DNA from: an uncultured Acidobacteriota bacterium
GTDB lineage: Bacteria; Acidobacteriota; Thermoanaerobaculia; UBA5066
DNA length: 64,000 nt
NCBI GenBank assembly: GCA_903845115.1
Contig: CAIMWE010000222.1
Span: 31,220-95,219 of the forward strand
Direction of reading: 5' to 3'
The translations under genes and the position numbers were made by a program. The notes below the pieces were generated by a model. It was not told the DNA's origin. It did no database searches and saw only the letters and a list, made by a program, of their open reading frames with translations. Of the stretch, positions 26,456 to 35,997 are shown piece by piece (the stretch's first letter is position 1; every line of letters begins with the position of its first letter).

Positions 26456-29344
26456 CTAGGGCCTGACGACGAACGCCGCGTACCCGGTCGTGGCCCCGCT
26501 TCCCGGGACGTCGCCGTGAAGCCTGGCCACCCCCAGGAGGATCGTGAGGTCGCCTCCCAGCTCGAGGGGCAGGTCCCGGGAGAGGAAGCGGAGCTCCGCG
26601 CCGGTCAGCCGGACGACGCCGGTGGCTCCGCCGGCCGGCGAGTCCCAGGCGTGGAGGAACGCGCCGTAGAGGAAGAGCCACGGGACGCCCGCGGGGCGGA
26701 AGTCGACGCGGCCCGCGTTCACGCGCCGCCCCGTCTGGAAGGCTTCCGGAAGGGCCGGCGACTCGACGCGGTTGAGGTCCAGAATCGGCGGAGTCAGCGC
26801 GGTCGCCATCGACCCGACGCGGAAGAGGTCCTCCGGCGTCGGGGACGACCCCATGGCGCCGAGAAGCCCGGAGACGCGCACGGTCCCCGCCGGCGTCCCC
26901 GCGGCGAGCGACCCCCGGGCGACGAGGGCGGTCCACGGCTCCGCGTCGGTGCGGCCCGCGCTGGCGTCGGCGGAGAATCCCGCGCGGACGCCCCAGCGCC
27001 CCCGCGAAACGCCGAACCCGAGGTCCAGGCCGGCCGCGCCGAGGGCGCGCCCGTAGGCGTCGCCGCCGTCGGGGTGGACGGAGGCCCAGACCCCGCCGGC
27101 TCGGAGCTCCAGCTGGCCGGAATCGAAGAAACGGGACCACCGGGCGTCGGCCGACACGCCGCTCCGGCTCCGGTCGAGGAAGACCGGAGAGACGAGGCGC
27201 TCGTTCGAGACGTGCTGGTCCACCGCGAAGAGCTGGACTCGCAGCTCGACCGACCTCCGGAAGGCGAGGGCGAAGGAGGCCCCCTTCTCTCCCGAGCTGT
27301 CGGCCAGCCCGCCCAGGACCTGCCACCGGAAGCGCCCCAGGAGGTCTCCGCCGGAGACGCCGGCCTGCTGGGCGAAGCCGCTCGGCCCGACGACCGTCCC
27401 GGCGGCAAGGGAGAGTTTCATGGTGTCGAACGGCGAGTAGGCGCGCGCCGGGCCCGGGGTCCTCTCCTCGGGGGCAGCGACCGGGGGCGCCGGGCGAGGG
27501 GTGATCGGTCCCGGTCCGGGAAGGCTTGCCTCGGCGAGGGGAAGGCCCGCGAGCGGGAGCTTCTGGATGTCGACTCCGCGGGCGGTCATCTCGAGGAAGA
27601 AGAGGCTCTCGCCGCCCGGGGCGGCCGCGGGAGAGAAGGCCCCACCGCGGACCCGGGTCCAGAGGAGCCATCCCGGCTCCCCGGGGCGGTGTTCCTCCAC
27701 GTTCCAGACGCCGTCGCGGTCGGTCGCGAGGAAGAGTCGGCCGTCGGCCGCGATCGCGGGCGCCCCGACCGGCGCGGCGCCCTTCAGGTCGACCTCCACC
27801 GGAAGGAATGGACCCTCGAGGTCTGCGCGGAGGAGGCGCCATCCTCCGCCCCGGTGGACGTTGAAGTACGCGCTCTTCCCGTCGGGAGAGAGGCGCGGCG
27901 CGGTCCAGGTCTCGTCGATCGAGGGCGGCCGGAGGGGCGCGACCTCACCCGAGGCGAGGTCGACGCGGACCGGTCCGCTGGCCCCGAAGCGGCTCCTGAC
28001 GCCGACGGCCCAGCGCCCGTCGGGCGACGGGTCGGCTTCCCTCACGTCGGAGAGACGGGTGAGGCGGCGCTCCCCGCCGGTCGCCGGCGTCCAGATCCAC
28101 AGGTCGGGGTGTAAGACCCCCCCGCCGTCGGGACCCTTCCTGACGAAGAGGAGGCTTCCGTCCGGGAGGAACCGCGGGGCGGACGGGGCAGAGCCGTTCC
28201 TCGTGCCGAACGTCCACCTCGGCGGCCTCGACCTGGGGCGCTCCGGGAGGTCGGCGACCTCCTCCGGATCCGAGAGGCGCCGGGACGCCTTCCTCGCCGA
28301 GGCCTCCGTCCGCTTCCTCTCCGCCTCGTCCGGTTCCGTCGTCCAGACATCGATCCGCGGACCGTCCTTGCCGTGCCGCCGGACGGCGGCCAGGAACGCC
28401 CCGTCCTTCGAGAGCGCGAGGCCCCTCGTGTCGCCCGGCAGCCGCTGCCACCTCTCGCCGTCCTGGAGCCCGAGCCGGATCCACTCCCGTTCCGCCTCCA
28501 AGGCCCTCGCCGTCACCTCCGCGGCGAACCGGTAGTAGAGGAGGTCCGGCGCCTCGCCGAAGACCCCCTTGAATGCCCGCGCGAACGTGGGGTTGTCGCG
28601 GCCGGCGATCCGCTTCCAGAGCTTGACGAGGCTGCCCGCCCCCTGCCGTTCCTCGAGCCACTCGAGGTAGGCCGACCCGACCAGATAGGCCATCGAGCCG
28701 CCTTGCCACCCTTCCGTCCCGTTCAGGGCCTGGTAGGACGGGAGCTGTCCGTCCATCGCCCGGCGCCGGATCACCATGGCCCGATACGCCCCGTACGGAC
28801 GCCCCGAGCCGGTCAGTGCCCCCTCCACGAGGGTCGCGTATCCCTCGGTCGCCCAGCGAGGGCACTGCAGGGCCAGGGGGCCGATCGGAAGGAGGAACTC
28901 CAGCACGGCCGATCCGCGCCGCGACGGCCGCAGGAGGTGGACGAGGTGGGTGTCCTCGTGGAGCGCGAGGAGCTCGGTCCAGTCTCGATCGTTCCCGATC
29001 GCCGACTCGGAGTCGGGGGCGGTCGCCCAGAGGATCATGTAGGGACGGTCGAGGAGCGGGAGGGCCATCCCGTTCGCCTCCGCCACGGGGTCGGTCACCA
29101 CGACGTCGAACTTCCGCTTCGGCGCGAAGCCGACGAAGGCGGTGACCCGCTCGTGGATCGACTCGATCCGGGAGGCGAGGCCGAGGGCCCACGGACCGAA
29201 CTCCTGCCTGTAGTGGATCCGCGAGTGCGCGGTCTCGAGTGTCCGCCACGGGCCCGATGGCCTCTGGGCGGCCAGCGGCGCGGTGGAGACGAGCAGGAGG
29301 AGGGCGGCGAAGCACAGGGGGCGGCGCGTCACGGGCGGGATCAT
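26456..29344 (-). CDS. Exported HExxH metallopeptidase-like protein with propeller and barrel-like C-terminus
   Basis: 962 residues, starting at the ATG followed by a signal peptide (PLCFAALLLLVSTAPLAAQ). Residues 40-300 look like a gluzincin: HEDTH at 129-133 and Glu167 in WATEGYA, the zinc-binding arrangement of the MA clan. Residues 310-660 contain short repeats such as RGLALSKDGAFLAAVR and RLSPDGKSAYFNV, typical PD40/TolB-like propeller blades. The last 250 residues alternate in a barrel-like pattern and end near GYAAFVVRP. The protein is probably in the outer membrane or periplasm. Substrate unknown. Confidence 0.72.
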   Translation of the reverse strand: MIPPVTRRPLCFAALLLLVSTAPLAAQRPSGPWRTLETAHSRIHYRQEFGPWALGLASRIESIHERVTAFVGFAPKRKFDVVVTDPVAEANGMALPLLDRPYMILWATAPDSESAIGNDRDWTELLALHEDTHLVHLLRPSRRGSAVLEFLLPIGPLALQCPRWATEGYATLVEGALTGSGRPYGAYRAMVIRRRAMDGQLPSYQALNGTEGWQGGSMAYLVGSAYLEWLEERQGAGSLVKLWKRIAGRDNPTFARAFKGVFGEAPDLLYYRFAAEVTARALEAEREWIRLGLQDGERWQRLPGDTRGLALSKDGAFLAAVRRHGKDGPRIDVWTTEPDEAERKRTEASARKASRRLSDPEEVADLPERPRSRPPRWTFGTRNGSAPSAPRFLPDGSLLFVRKGPDGGGVLHPDLWIWTPATGGERRLTRLSDVREADPSPDGRWAVGVRSRFGASGPVRVDLASGEVAPLRPPSIDETWTAPRLSPDGKSAYFNVHRGGGWRLLRADLEGPFLPVEVDLKGAAPVGAPAIAADGRLFLATDRDGVWNVEEHRPGEPGWLLWTRVRGGAFSPAAAPGGESLFFLEMTARGVDIQKLPLAGLPLAEASLPGPGPITPRPAPPVAAPEERTPGPARAYSPFDTMKLSLAAGTVVGPSGFAQQAGVSGGDLLGRFRWQVLGGLADSSGEKGASFALAFRRSVELRVQLFAVDQHVSNERLVSPVFLDRSRSGVSADARWSRFFDSGQLELRAGGVWASVHPDGGDAYGRALGAAGLDLGFGVSRGRWGVRAGFSADASAGRTDAEPWTALVARGSLAAGTPAGTVRVSGLLGAMGSSPTPEDLFRVGSMATALTPPILDLNRVESPALPEAFQTGRRVNAGRVDFRPAGVPWLFLYGAFLHAWDSPAGGATGVVRLTGAELRFLSRDLPLELGGDLTILLGVARLHGDVPGSGATTGYAAFVVRP

Positions 29345-29498
29345 GGCAGAGGGCCATCGCCGTTGCGGAGGCTCCGGCTCGAGCGTCCGGCGCGGGAGAA
29401 GGCCGTCGGATCGCCTAGACTGCCGGTCGCGTCGTGAGACAACCTCCTCCTTCGAGCCGCGCCTCGGCCGCGGGAGTCGCCCGGGAGGTCCGGACCGC

Positions 29499-31346
29499 AT
29501 GAGGCAGGAATCTTCGGAAAGTCCATCACGAGAGAGCCGGCGGTCCGGGTCCGGTCGCACCTTCGCATGCCTGACGCCGATCGAGGGGTTCCTCGGAGTC
29601 GTCTCCGCCGCGATGATCGCCGCGCCGCTGTTCCCCGGCCTGACCCCGGGATGGCCGGGGAGCTGGACGCTCCCGCCGCTTCTGGCTTCGCTGCTGGTCC
29701 TGCTCCCCGTCGTCCATCTCGTCCGGACCCGGGGGCCGGCCTCGCTGACGCCTCGGACCATGGTCCTGGCGGCGATCCTGCCGCTTTACGCGATCTACAC
29801 GGGCAACGGCATCTCCTCCGTCTCTGGCGACAACCTCGGGACCAGGGTCCTGCCGTCGCATTTCCTGAGGACCGGGTCCTTCGACCTGACGGGCGTTCCC
29901 CCGTTCGATCGAGGGGACCTCCCGTACTGCGTCACCCGCGTGGGGAGCAGGGTCCTGAATGCCTATCCCTCCGGGACGGCGATCGTGGCGATTCCGTACG
30001 CGGTCTTCGGCCTGGCCGCTTCGGGGGGAGAGGTGAGCGGCGAACTGGTTTCCAGGTGGGACAAGCACTCCTCGGCGCTCCTCATGATCGCCGCGGCAGG
30101 CCTCCTGTTCGCTTCGGCTCGTCGCTTCGGGACGCGAGGCGCGGCCGGCGCGGCGGCCGTCTTCGCCCTGGCCACGCCGATCCCGACCGGTCCCGCCCAG
30201 TCACTCTGGAGCTTCACCGGAGAGATCTTCTGCCTCACCCTGGCGCTCTTCGCGCTGCTGGGCGTCCGGGCGCGGCCGATCCTGGCGGGAGTCGCGCTGG
30301 GAGGCGCGTTCGCGTGCCGGCCGACGGCGCTGATCCCTGCGGCCGTCCTGCTGGTCGCGACGGCTTTCTGGCGGCGGCGAACGGCCGCGAGGGCTTTCCT
30401 CGCGGCCGCGCTGACGGCCGGTGCGGTGGCCCTCTGGCAGGCGAGGCTCTACGGGCACCCGCTCGGCGCCTACGGGATCTCGCAGACGGCCCGGCTGACC
30501 TGGCCGCCCTCGTGGCCGGCCGCGTTCGGCGTTCTCCTCAGCCCCAGCCGCGGGTTGCTCGTCTTCTTCCCGTACGTCTTGCTCCTCCCGCTGGCGGGCG
30601 TCAGGGTGATCCGCGCGCGAAACGCCGAGCTCGGTACCTGGTGGGTCGCATCCGCGGCCCTCGTCGGAACGGCGCTTCTCCTCGCGGCCTCGCACGCCCA
30701 CTGGTGGGGAGGCTGGGGCCTGGGACCGCGCCTGATGTCGGAGTGCGCGCCGTTCCTGGCGCTCGCGACGGTGCCACTCTGGACGTCGGACGGGTGGGGG
30801 CGGCGCTCCATGATCGCCCTCTTCACCTTCTCCGCCGTCACCCAGCTGCTGCTCGCGTACAACCCGGACGCCTCCCGGTGGAACGAACTCGTGCATGCCC
30901 GGATGCGGAACCGGAGCCTCTCGGGACTCCGGGAGAGCCAGCTGCTGGCCGCCTGGATCCCCGGCTGGCTCGACCGGAACTTCGGGCTCCGGGAGCCGAG
31001 GTCGTTCGACCGGGCGGAGTCTTCCGAACTGACGGGCTGGATCGAATCGGCGGAGAGAGACCGGAACGACCCTTCGAACCTGAGAGTCCAGGGATGGGGC
31101 CGGATTCCAGGAGAAGACCTGGAAGCGGTCTTCCTCCTCGACGGGTCGGTCGTGCGCCCGCGGGTCCTGCGCCGGGTCTCCCGGGCGGACGTGGCGGCGG
31201 CCGTGCCGGCGCTCGGGGGGTGCGACTCCTGCGGATTCGATGCCACCCTTCCGCTTCTCTCGCCTGGCGCCGCGCCCGATCTGCTCGTGGTCCTCAGGGC
31301 GCGCGACGGCCGCATTCGCCGCTTCGAGGGACGCCGGCTCCCGTGA
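29499..31346 (+). CDS. Polytopic membrane protein, possible GT-C-like enzyme
   Basis: 615 residues starting at an ATG with GGGAGG about 10 nt upstream. Roughly 11-12 hydrophobic helices fill residues 25-470, and a soluble tail of about 110 residues follows. Features such as the acidic-flanked loop after TM2 (SVSGDNLGTRV), NAYPSGTAIVAIPYAVFG and ASHAHWWGGWGLGPRLMSE resemble large membrane proteins annotated as glycosyltransferase-like in GC-rich bacteria. No diagnostic catalytic motif is certain. It diverges from the HExxH protein and precedes the M3-like peptidase gene by 97 bp. Confidence 0.65.
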   Translation: MRQESSESPSRESRRSGSGRTFACLTPIEGFLGVVSAAMIAAPLFPGLTPGWPGSWTLPPLLASLLVLLPVVHLVRTRGPASLTPRTMVLAAILPLYAIYTGNGISSVSGDNLGTRVLPSHFLRTGSFDLTGVPPFDRGDLPYCVTRVGSRVLNAYPSGTAIVAIPYAVFGLAASGGEVSGELVSRWDKHSSALLMIAAAGLLFASARRFGTRGAAGAAAVFALATPIPTGPAQSLWSFTGEIFCLTLALFALLGVRARPILAGVALGGAFACRPTALIPAAVLLVATAFWRRRTAARAFLAAALTAGAVALWQARLYGHPLGAYGISQTARLTWPPSWPAAFGVLLSPSRGLLVFFPYVLLLPLAGVRVIRARNAELGTWWVASAALVGTALLLAASHAHWWGGWGLGPRLMSECAPFLALATVPLWTSDGWGRRSMIALFTFSAVTQLLLAYNPDASRWNELVHARMRNRSLSGLRESQLLAAWIPGWLDRNFGLREPRSFDRAESSELTGWIESAERDRNDPSNLRVQGWGRIPGEDLEAVFLLDGSVVRPRVLRRVSRADVAAAVPALGGCDSCGFDATLPLLSPGAAPDLLVVLRARDGRIRRFEGRRLP

Positions 31347-31443
31347 CGGCGGGCAGGGTCCGGAGCCGCGGCGCCGGTGCTCCGGCCGGCCCACTCGAAA
31401 TCGGCGCCGCTCGCCACTAGACTCCCCGGTCGGAGGATGCGAT

Positions 31444-33582
31444 ATGCCTGCGTTTCGACCCGGGTGGAGAGGGGGGGGCGTGGCCCTCGTCCTCTCGCTC
31501 GTCCTTTCTTCTTCCCTCGTCCCGTCCATTGCCCTCGGGGTCGCGGAAACGGTTGAGCCGATGGCCGCGCCGAAGAGCCTCCCCTGGATGAAAGACGCCC
31601 AGGCGTCGCTGGAAGTGGAGCTGACGGCGAAGTACGGCCCCGCCGAGCGCCTCCGCGCGGCGCGCGGCCTCGCGCAGGTCGCCTCGCTCTGGAAGGCGGC
31701 GGACGGCGATGCGGCGGCCTTCTCGGCGTTCGTGAGGAAGGGCTACGCGGGCGACGCGAAGACGAGGGACGCGCTCTTTTCGCGGATGGAGTTCGCGGTC
31801 GAATCGCTCGAGGGGCACATGCTGGAGGTCTCGCGCGACTTTCAGAAGCAGGCTCAGCTCGACCTGGGCGAGGTCTACCCGTTTGACGAGGTGATGGCGG
31901 GGTGGGATCCCGGGGCGCATGTCCGGGACGACTGGTTCCAGAACAAGCTGGCCTTCACGGTCCTCCTCAACTTCCCGCTGACGACGCTGACGGAGCGGCT
32001 CGAGAAGGGGGACGGGTGGACCCGGCGCGAGTGGGCGGAGGCGAGGCTGGCCGAGCGGTTCGGGAAGAGAATCCCGGCCGACGTCAGCCTGGCGATGGCG
32101 AACGCCCAGGCTGACGCCGAGGCCTACATCGCGGACTACAACGTCTGGATGCACCACCTGGTCGACGCGAAGGGGAACCGGCTCTTTCCGCCGAAGATGC
32201 GGCTGCTCTCGCACTGGAACCTCCGGGACGAGCTGAAGGCCGACTACCAGGACCCGAAGACCGCGCTCGCCAAGCAGCGGACGATCCAGAAGGTGATGGA
32301 GCGGATCGTCGACCAGACGATCCCGGCGCAGGTGATCAACAGCCCGAACGTCGACTGGAACCCCTTCACGAACGAGGTGACCCTGGCGGCGGTGAACGAC
32401 TCCGGCGCACCGGCTCCCGTGGGCCTTGCCCCCTCGAACGCACCGGAGCCCGACACCCGGTACGCCGTGTGGCTGAAGGACTTCCAGGCGTACCGGAAGG
32501 CCGACCCCTATTCGCCGGCGGCGCCGACCCACATCGCCAGGAAATTCGACGAGGAGCGGCAGATCCCCGAGGCGCGGCTGAACGCGATGCTCGAGACGGT
32601 CCTCACCTCGCCCCTCGTCCCGCGCGTGGCGAAGCTGATCGAGAAGCGGCTGGGCCGGCCGCTCGAGCCGTTCGACATCTGGTACCCCGGTTTCCGGGCG
32701 CAGGGACCGCTCGCCGGCGCGCAGCTCGACGAGGTCGTCCGCAAGAAGTACCCGACGCCGGCGGCCTACCAGAAGGACATCCCGACCCTCCTCCGGAAGC
32801 TGGGCTTCCCGCCCGACAAGGCCGACGCGATCGCGGCCAGGATCGTCGTCGACCCGGCGCGCGGGTCGGGGCACGCCATGGGCGCGGCGCGGCGCGGCGA
32901 CGACGCGCACCTCCGGACGCGGGTCGCCAAGGACGGGATGGACTACAAGGGGTTCAACATCGCCGTTCACGAGATGGGCCACAACGTGGAGCAGGTCCTC
33001 TCGCTCAACTTCATCGACCACCCGCTGCTCGCGGGGGTCCCTAACACCGCCTTCACCGAGGCGCTGGCCTTCGTCTTCCAGAACCAGGACCTCGAGCTGC
33101 TCGGCCTCGGCAAGCCGGACGAGAACGCCCGGACGATGGAGGCGCTGAACGCCTTCTGGATGACCTACGAGATCGCGGGCGTCTCCCTCATCGACAATGC
33201 CGTCTGGCACTACATGTACGACCACCCGGAGGCGACGCCCGCCGAGCTGAAGCAGGCGACGCTGAAGGCCTCCCGCGAAGTCTGGAACCGCTACTATGCC
33301 CCGGTCCTCGGGAAGAAGGACGTGACGTTCCTGGCGGTCTACTCGCACATGGTCAACTCGTTCCTCTACCTGGCCGACTACGCGATCGGGCACCTGATCG
33401 CGTTCCAGGTGGAGGGGCAGATGGAGAAGGCCGGGAGCATCGGGCCGGAGTTCGTCCGGATCGCCACGCAGGGGAGGGTGACCCCCGACCTCTGGATGAG
33501 GACCGCCACGGGCAAGCCGGTCGGGCCGGAAGCGCTGCTGGCCGCCACGGCCGAGGCGCTCGCGAAGGTCGAGAAGAAGTAG
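31444..33582 (+). CDS. Exported M3-like zinc metallopeptidase
   Basis: 712 residues; GGAGG lies 7 nt before the ATG and a signal peptide follows. The zinc site HEMGH is at 509-513 (AVHEMGHNVEQVL) with a third ligand candidate Glu539 in AFTEALAFVFQ, about 25 residues on, as in gluzincins such as oligopeptidase F/thimet peptidases. The preceding GSGHAMGAARRGDDAHLRTR segment and the largely helical body are compatible with an M3-like fold, but the match is distant. Probably degrades peptides in the periplasm. It ends just before a strong bidirectional terminator. Confidence 0.78.
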   Translation: MPAFRPGWRGGGVALVLSLVLSSSLVPSIALGVAETVEPMAAPKSLPWMKDAQASLEVELTAKYGPAERLRAARGLAQVASLWKAADGDAAAFSAFVRKGYAGDAKTRDALFSRMEFAVESLEGHMLEVSRDFQKQAQLDLGEVYPFDEVMAGWDPGAHVRDDWFQNKLAFTVLLNFPLTTLTERLEKGDGWTRREWAEARLAERFGKRIPADVSLAMANAQADAEAYIADYNVWMHHLVDAKGNRLFPPKMRLLSHWNLRDELKADYQDPKTALAKQRTIQKVMERIVDQTIPAQVINSPNVDWNPFTNEVTLAAVNDSGAPAPVGLAPSNAPEPDTRYAVWLKDFQAYRKADPYSPAAPTHIARKFDEERQIPEARLNAMLETVLTSPLVPRVAKLIEKRLGRPLEPFDIWYPGFRAQGPLAGAQLDEVVRKKYPTPAAYQKDIPTLLRKLGFPPDKADAIAARIVVDPARGSGHAMGAARRGDDAHLRTRVAKDGMDYKGFNIAVHEMGHNVEQVLSLNFIDHPLLAGVPNTAFTEALAFVFQNQDLELLGLGKPDENARTMEALNAFWMTYEIAGVSLIDNAVWHYMYDHPEATPAELKQATLKASREVWNRYYAPVLGKKDVTFLAVYSHMVNSFLYLADYAIGHLIAFQVEGQMEKAGSIGPEFVRIATQGRVTPDLWMRTATGKPVGPEALLAATAEALAKVEKK

Positions 33583-33593
33583 CAGATAGACGA

Positions 33594-33620
33594 AGAGGGC
33601 CGCCCGGCGGGCGGCCCTCT
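33594..33620. terminator. Bidirectional intrinsic terminator
   Basis: Perfect 12-bp stem (AGAGGGCCGCCC with its complement) around a 3-base GGC loop, placed between the convergent stops of the M3-like peptidase and the FKBP gene. Short T- and A-rich flanks follow on either side. Confidence 0.8.
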
Positions 33621-33642
33621 CGAATTTCCGGGGCGGGGAAGG

Positions 33643-34431
33643 CTAGTTCTTCTTGGGGGCCGGAGCGGGGGCGGCCGTGGGCTTGTCCGCCGGCTTGGGG
33701 GCCGGGGCGGCGGCGGGAGCTGCGGCCGGCTTGGCCGCCTCGTCGGCCGGTTTCACCTCGAGGAGCTCCACGTCGAACACGAGGGTCGCGCCGGGCTTGA
33801 TGGTGGGCGGGGAGCCGGCGTCGCCGTAGGCGATGTCCGCCGGGCAGACCAGCTTGGCCTTGCCGCCGGGCTTCATCTCCTGGACGCCCTCGGTCCAGCA
33901 TTTGATCACCCGGTTCAGGGCGAACTCCGCCGGCTGGCCGCGCTTGACCGAGCTGTCGAAGACCGTGCCGTCGGTCAGCGTCCCCGTGTAATGGACCTTG
34001 ACCGTATCGGCCGCCTTGGGGCTCGCTCCGGAGCCGGCCTTGAGCTCGGTGATGATCGTGCCGCCGGCGAGCTTCTTCGCCCCGGGCTCGGCGACCGCCT
34101 TCGCGATGAACGCCTCGCCGGCCTTCTTCTCCTGGGCCGACGCCGCGGCGGCCCGCGACTGCGCGAGCGCCTGGAGCTTCGGTCCCCAGGTCTCGAGGTC
34201 CACCTTCGGCGTCTTCCCGGTCACCCCGTCGGTGAAGCCGGACTTCACGACCTCCAGCTCGGCCGTCGTGAGGTTGAAAACCCCGACGTTCCGGGAAATG
34301 AAGAGGCCGAGGGCGTAGAGCGCCTTGTCGTCGTCGGTCTTCAGCTCGGGCTGGGCCTCGGCCAGGAGCGGGGCGGAGCCGGCCAGGGCCGCGGTCAGGA
34401 GACCGGCGATCACAGTCTTCTTGAAGTTCAT
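33643..34431 (-). CDS. Exported FKBP-type peptidyl-prolyl isomerase
   Basis: 262 residues starting at the ATG followed by signal peptide FKKTVIAGLLTAALAGSAPLLAEA (first residue omitted). Residues 30-115 form the helical N-terminal dimerisation domain seen in FkpA/Mip proteins. Residues about 125-225 form the FKBP domain, with VKVHYTGTLTDGTVFDSS, GVQEMKPGGKAKLVCP, DIAYGD and LVFDVELLEV. The tail is a low-complexity Ala/Pro/Lys stretch of about 35 residues. It assists folding of periplasmic proteins by cis-trans isomerisation of proline bonds. Confidence 0.93.
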   Translation of the reverse strand: MNFKKTVIAGLLTAALAGSAPLLAEAQPELKTDDDKALYALGLFISRNVGVFNLTTAELEVVKSGFTDGVTGKTPKVDLETWGPKLQALAQSRAAAASAQEKKAGEAFIAKAVAEPGAKKLAGGTIITELKAGSGASPKAADTVKVHYTGTLTDGTVFDSSVKRGQPAEFALNRVIKCWTEGVQEMKPGGKAKLVCPADIAYGDAGSPPTIKPGATLVFDVELLEVKPADEAAKPAAAPAAAPAPKPADKPTAAPAPAPKKN

Positions 34432-34539
34432 CGTTAGCCTTTCGTTCGGTTTATTCGTCGTGCGAGGCGTGCCGGAACGGCCTCCCCGTCGTCGGAGGGG
34501 GTCAAATCTACACATATACAGCGGGAACCCGTGCCAAGG

Positions 34540-34809
34540 TCAGCTTGGCGGCTTCGGTTCCTTGGACAGCAAAAGGTATGCCGCCCGGCCTTCCTCCGTG
34601 ATTCCGTAGAGCTCCCCGCCGGCGACGCTGTGGTCGTTCCACTTCACGTAGTTCCGGGCGCGAAGGGACCGGAACGACCGCACGGACTCGACTCCCCGGA
34701 ACGTGATGTTCGACCGGAGCATGAGGATGGCCCCTTCGTGGACCCTCATCGTGCCGTCGTGAAAGGCGGCCCTGAGAAGCTCGATCTCGGGGCGCGAGAG
34801 CGGCGTCAT
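34540..34809 (-). CDS. Small hypothetical protein
   Basis: 89 residues; the ATG overlaps the stop of the upstream membrane-protein gene (ATGA), which supports it as real. It is hydrophilic, with the stretch RSFRSLRARNYVKWNDHSVAGG and a short helical N-terminus (SRPEIELLRAAFHDG); these are given as parts, not as a motif. It has some look of a winged-helix fold (GELYGITEEGRAAYLLL resembles a wing and final helix). No family recognised. Confidence 0.55.
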   Translation of the reverse strand: MTPLSRPEIELLRAAFHDGTMRVHEGAILMLRSNITFRGVESVRSFRSLRARNYVKWNDHSVAGGELYGITEEGRAAYLLLSKEPKPPS

Positions 34810-35291
34810 CTGGCGGACGGCTCGCGCTGGACGGAAGGGCCGCGCGGGGCCGGCTTCCGGCCGGCCGCGAAGCCTGGCGTGCCGAGGGCTCCGCCGACGA
34901 TGAGGACCGCGGCCACCAGGAAGGCGACGGTGGTGACCACGCTCGCGTTGTAGTGGGCGAGGAGCAGGCCGCTCGGAAGGGGCAGGAGCCCGCAGAGGAT
35001 CGTCACGGCCTTCGACACGGTGCCGGGCTTCCAGGCGGCGGCCGCGAGGATGGCGGCGATCACGGTGAGCTGGAGGGAATACCCGAGCCAGAGGGCCCGG
35101 AAGGAGTTCTGGAACCACGGGGTGAGGCCGCTGTTGCGGACCGCGAGGTCGACGGCGGCGTATCCGGCGCCGTGAATCGCGGCGATGAGCAGGAGACAGC
35201 CGGCGCCGGCGAAGAGAAGGTAGGAAAGGACGGGCCGGCGAGGAGGCGGAGTCCTCGTCGGGTCTTCCGGGCTCATCTGCTCAGGGGCCAT
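34806..35291 (-). CDS. Small integral membrane protein, hypothetical
   Basis: 161 residues with four hydrophobic segments (about 22-45, 68-88, 93-110 and 115-137) and a Pro/Arg-rich N-terminus and tail. A second in-frame ATG five codons on is an equally good start. It is coupled to the 89-residue protein gene by a 4-nt overlap. No domain recognised. Confidence 0.6.
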   Translation of the reverse strand: MAPEQMSPEDPTRTPPPRRPVLSYLLFAGAGCLLLIAAIHGAGYAAVDLAVRNSGLTPWFQNSFRALWLGYSLQLTVIAAILAAAAWKPGTVSKAVTILCGLLPLPSGLLLAHYNASVVTTVAFLVAAVLIVGGALGTPGFAAGRKPAPRGPSVQREPSAR

Positions 35292-35400
35292 CCCATCCTC
35301 CTCGAGCTCCCCCCGGGGAACGGCGGGGAGCGCCGCCCGAGCATTATCACCGGTTCCCCTTTTCGTCGGAGGAGGCGGGCCACCCCGCGCCCGGGCGCGG

Positions 35401-35934
35401 TCATGGGGACGGCCTCGCCGCGAGGTCGGCCTTGACGAGGGTGAGCCCTCCGTTCCTCCACTCGTAGTACCAGACGCCCGCCGCGGTCCCCTCTCTCCTT
35501 ATGCCGGAGACGATGAAGAGGCGGCTGTCGGCCCGGTAGAAGAGCCCGGCTTCTCTCTGCAAGGGTTCCCGCGGGTTGAGGCCGCAGGAGACGGTGAAGC
35601 CGGGAAAGGAGACCTTTCCCGTGCGCAGGTCCACGATGGCGAACTGCTGGCAGCAGGTCCCGCACCCCCAGCGGGCCACCCGGAAGTGGCCGGCGAAATC
35701 GGGGCTCTTGCGGGCCGCCCGCCGGATCTGGGTCCTGTAGAGCTTCGCCTCGCGTCCCTCGATCCGGGGGAGGGCCGGATTCGTGACGATCTCCCGCGGC
35801 ACCGCGAACTCCTCGAACCGGTGCAGGGAGACGAAGGGTGGCAACGTGTCGCCCCGGGCCTCGGGCCACGCGAAAGCCGCCGCCAGGAGCGCCGCTCGCG
35901 CCCAGAGCCGGAGCCGGAGGGTCGAGGTCGTCAT
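35401..35934 (-). CDS. Secreted hypothetical protein with a CGTCC motif
   Basis: 177 residues with a signal peptide (LWARAALLAAAFAWPEARG). The mature part has RWGCGTCCQQFAIVDLRTG, another Cys in FTVSCGLNP, and a C-terminal YYEWRNGGLTLVKAD. The pattern looks like a small periplasmic beta protein with disulfides. It is common enough in style for uncharacterised bacterial exported proteins, but no named family is recognised. It starts 40 bp from the first copy of the 24-bp repeat. Confidence 0.6.
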   Translation of the reverse strand: MTTSTLRLRLWARAALLAAAFAWPEARGDTLPPFVSLHRFEEFAVPREIVTNPALPRIEGREAKLYRTQIRRAARKSPDFAGHFRVARWGCGTCCQQFAIVDLRTGKVSFPGFTVSCGLNPREPLQREAGLFYRADSRLFIVSGIRREGTAAGVWYYEWRNGGLTLVKADLAARPSP

Positions 35935-35973
35935 CGTCTTTCGGTTCCGGAATCGGACGATACCTTACTGACT

Positions 35974-35997
35974 CGGGGTCAGGGCTGTGTTTTGTGC
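35974..35997 (+). repeat. Dispersed 24-bp repeat, copy 1 (inverted partner at 40742-40765)
   Basis: Begins CGGGGTCAGGGCTGTG and continues TTTTGTGC. Its exact reverse complement lies at 40742-40765, and a copy with one mismatch lies at 48322-48343 in the inverted orientation. The two perfect copies bracket the kinase-transposase fusion and the Uma2 gene. Confidence 0.85.

Noticed and set aside
34432..34539. Riboswitch or small RNA before the FKBP gene
   Set aside because: No conserved aptamer features or strong hairpins could be seen.
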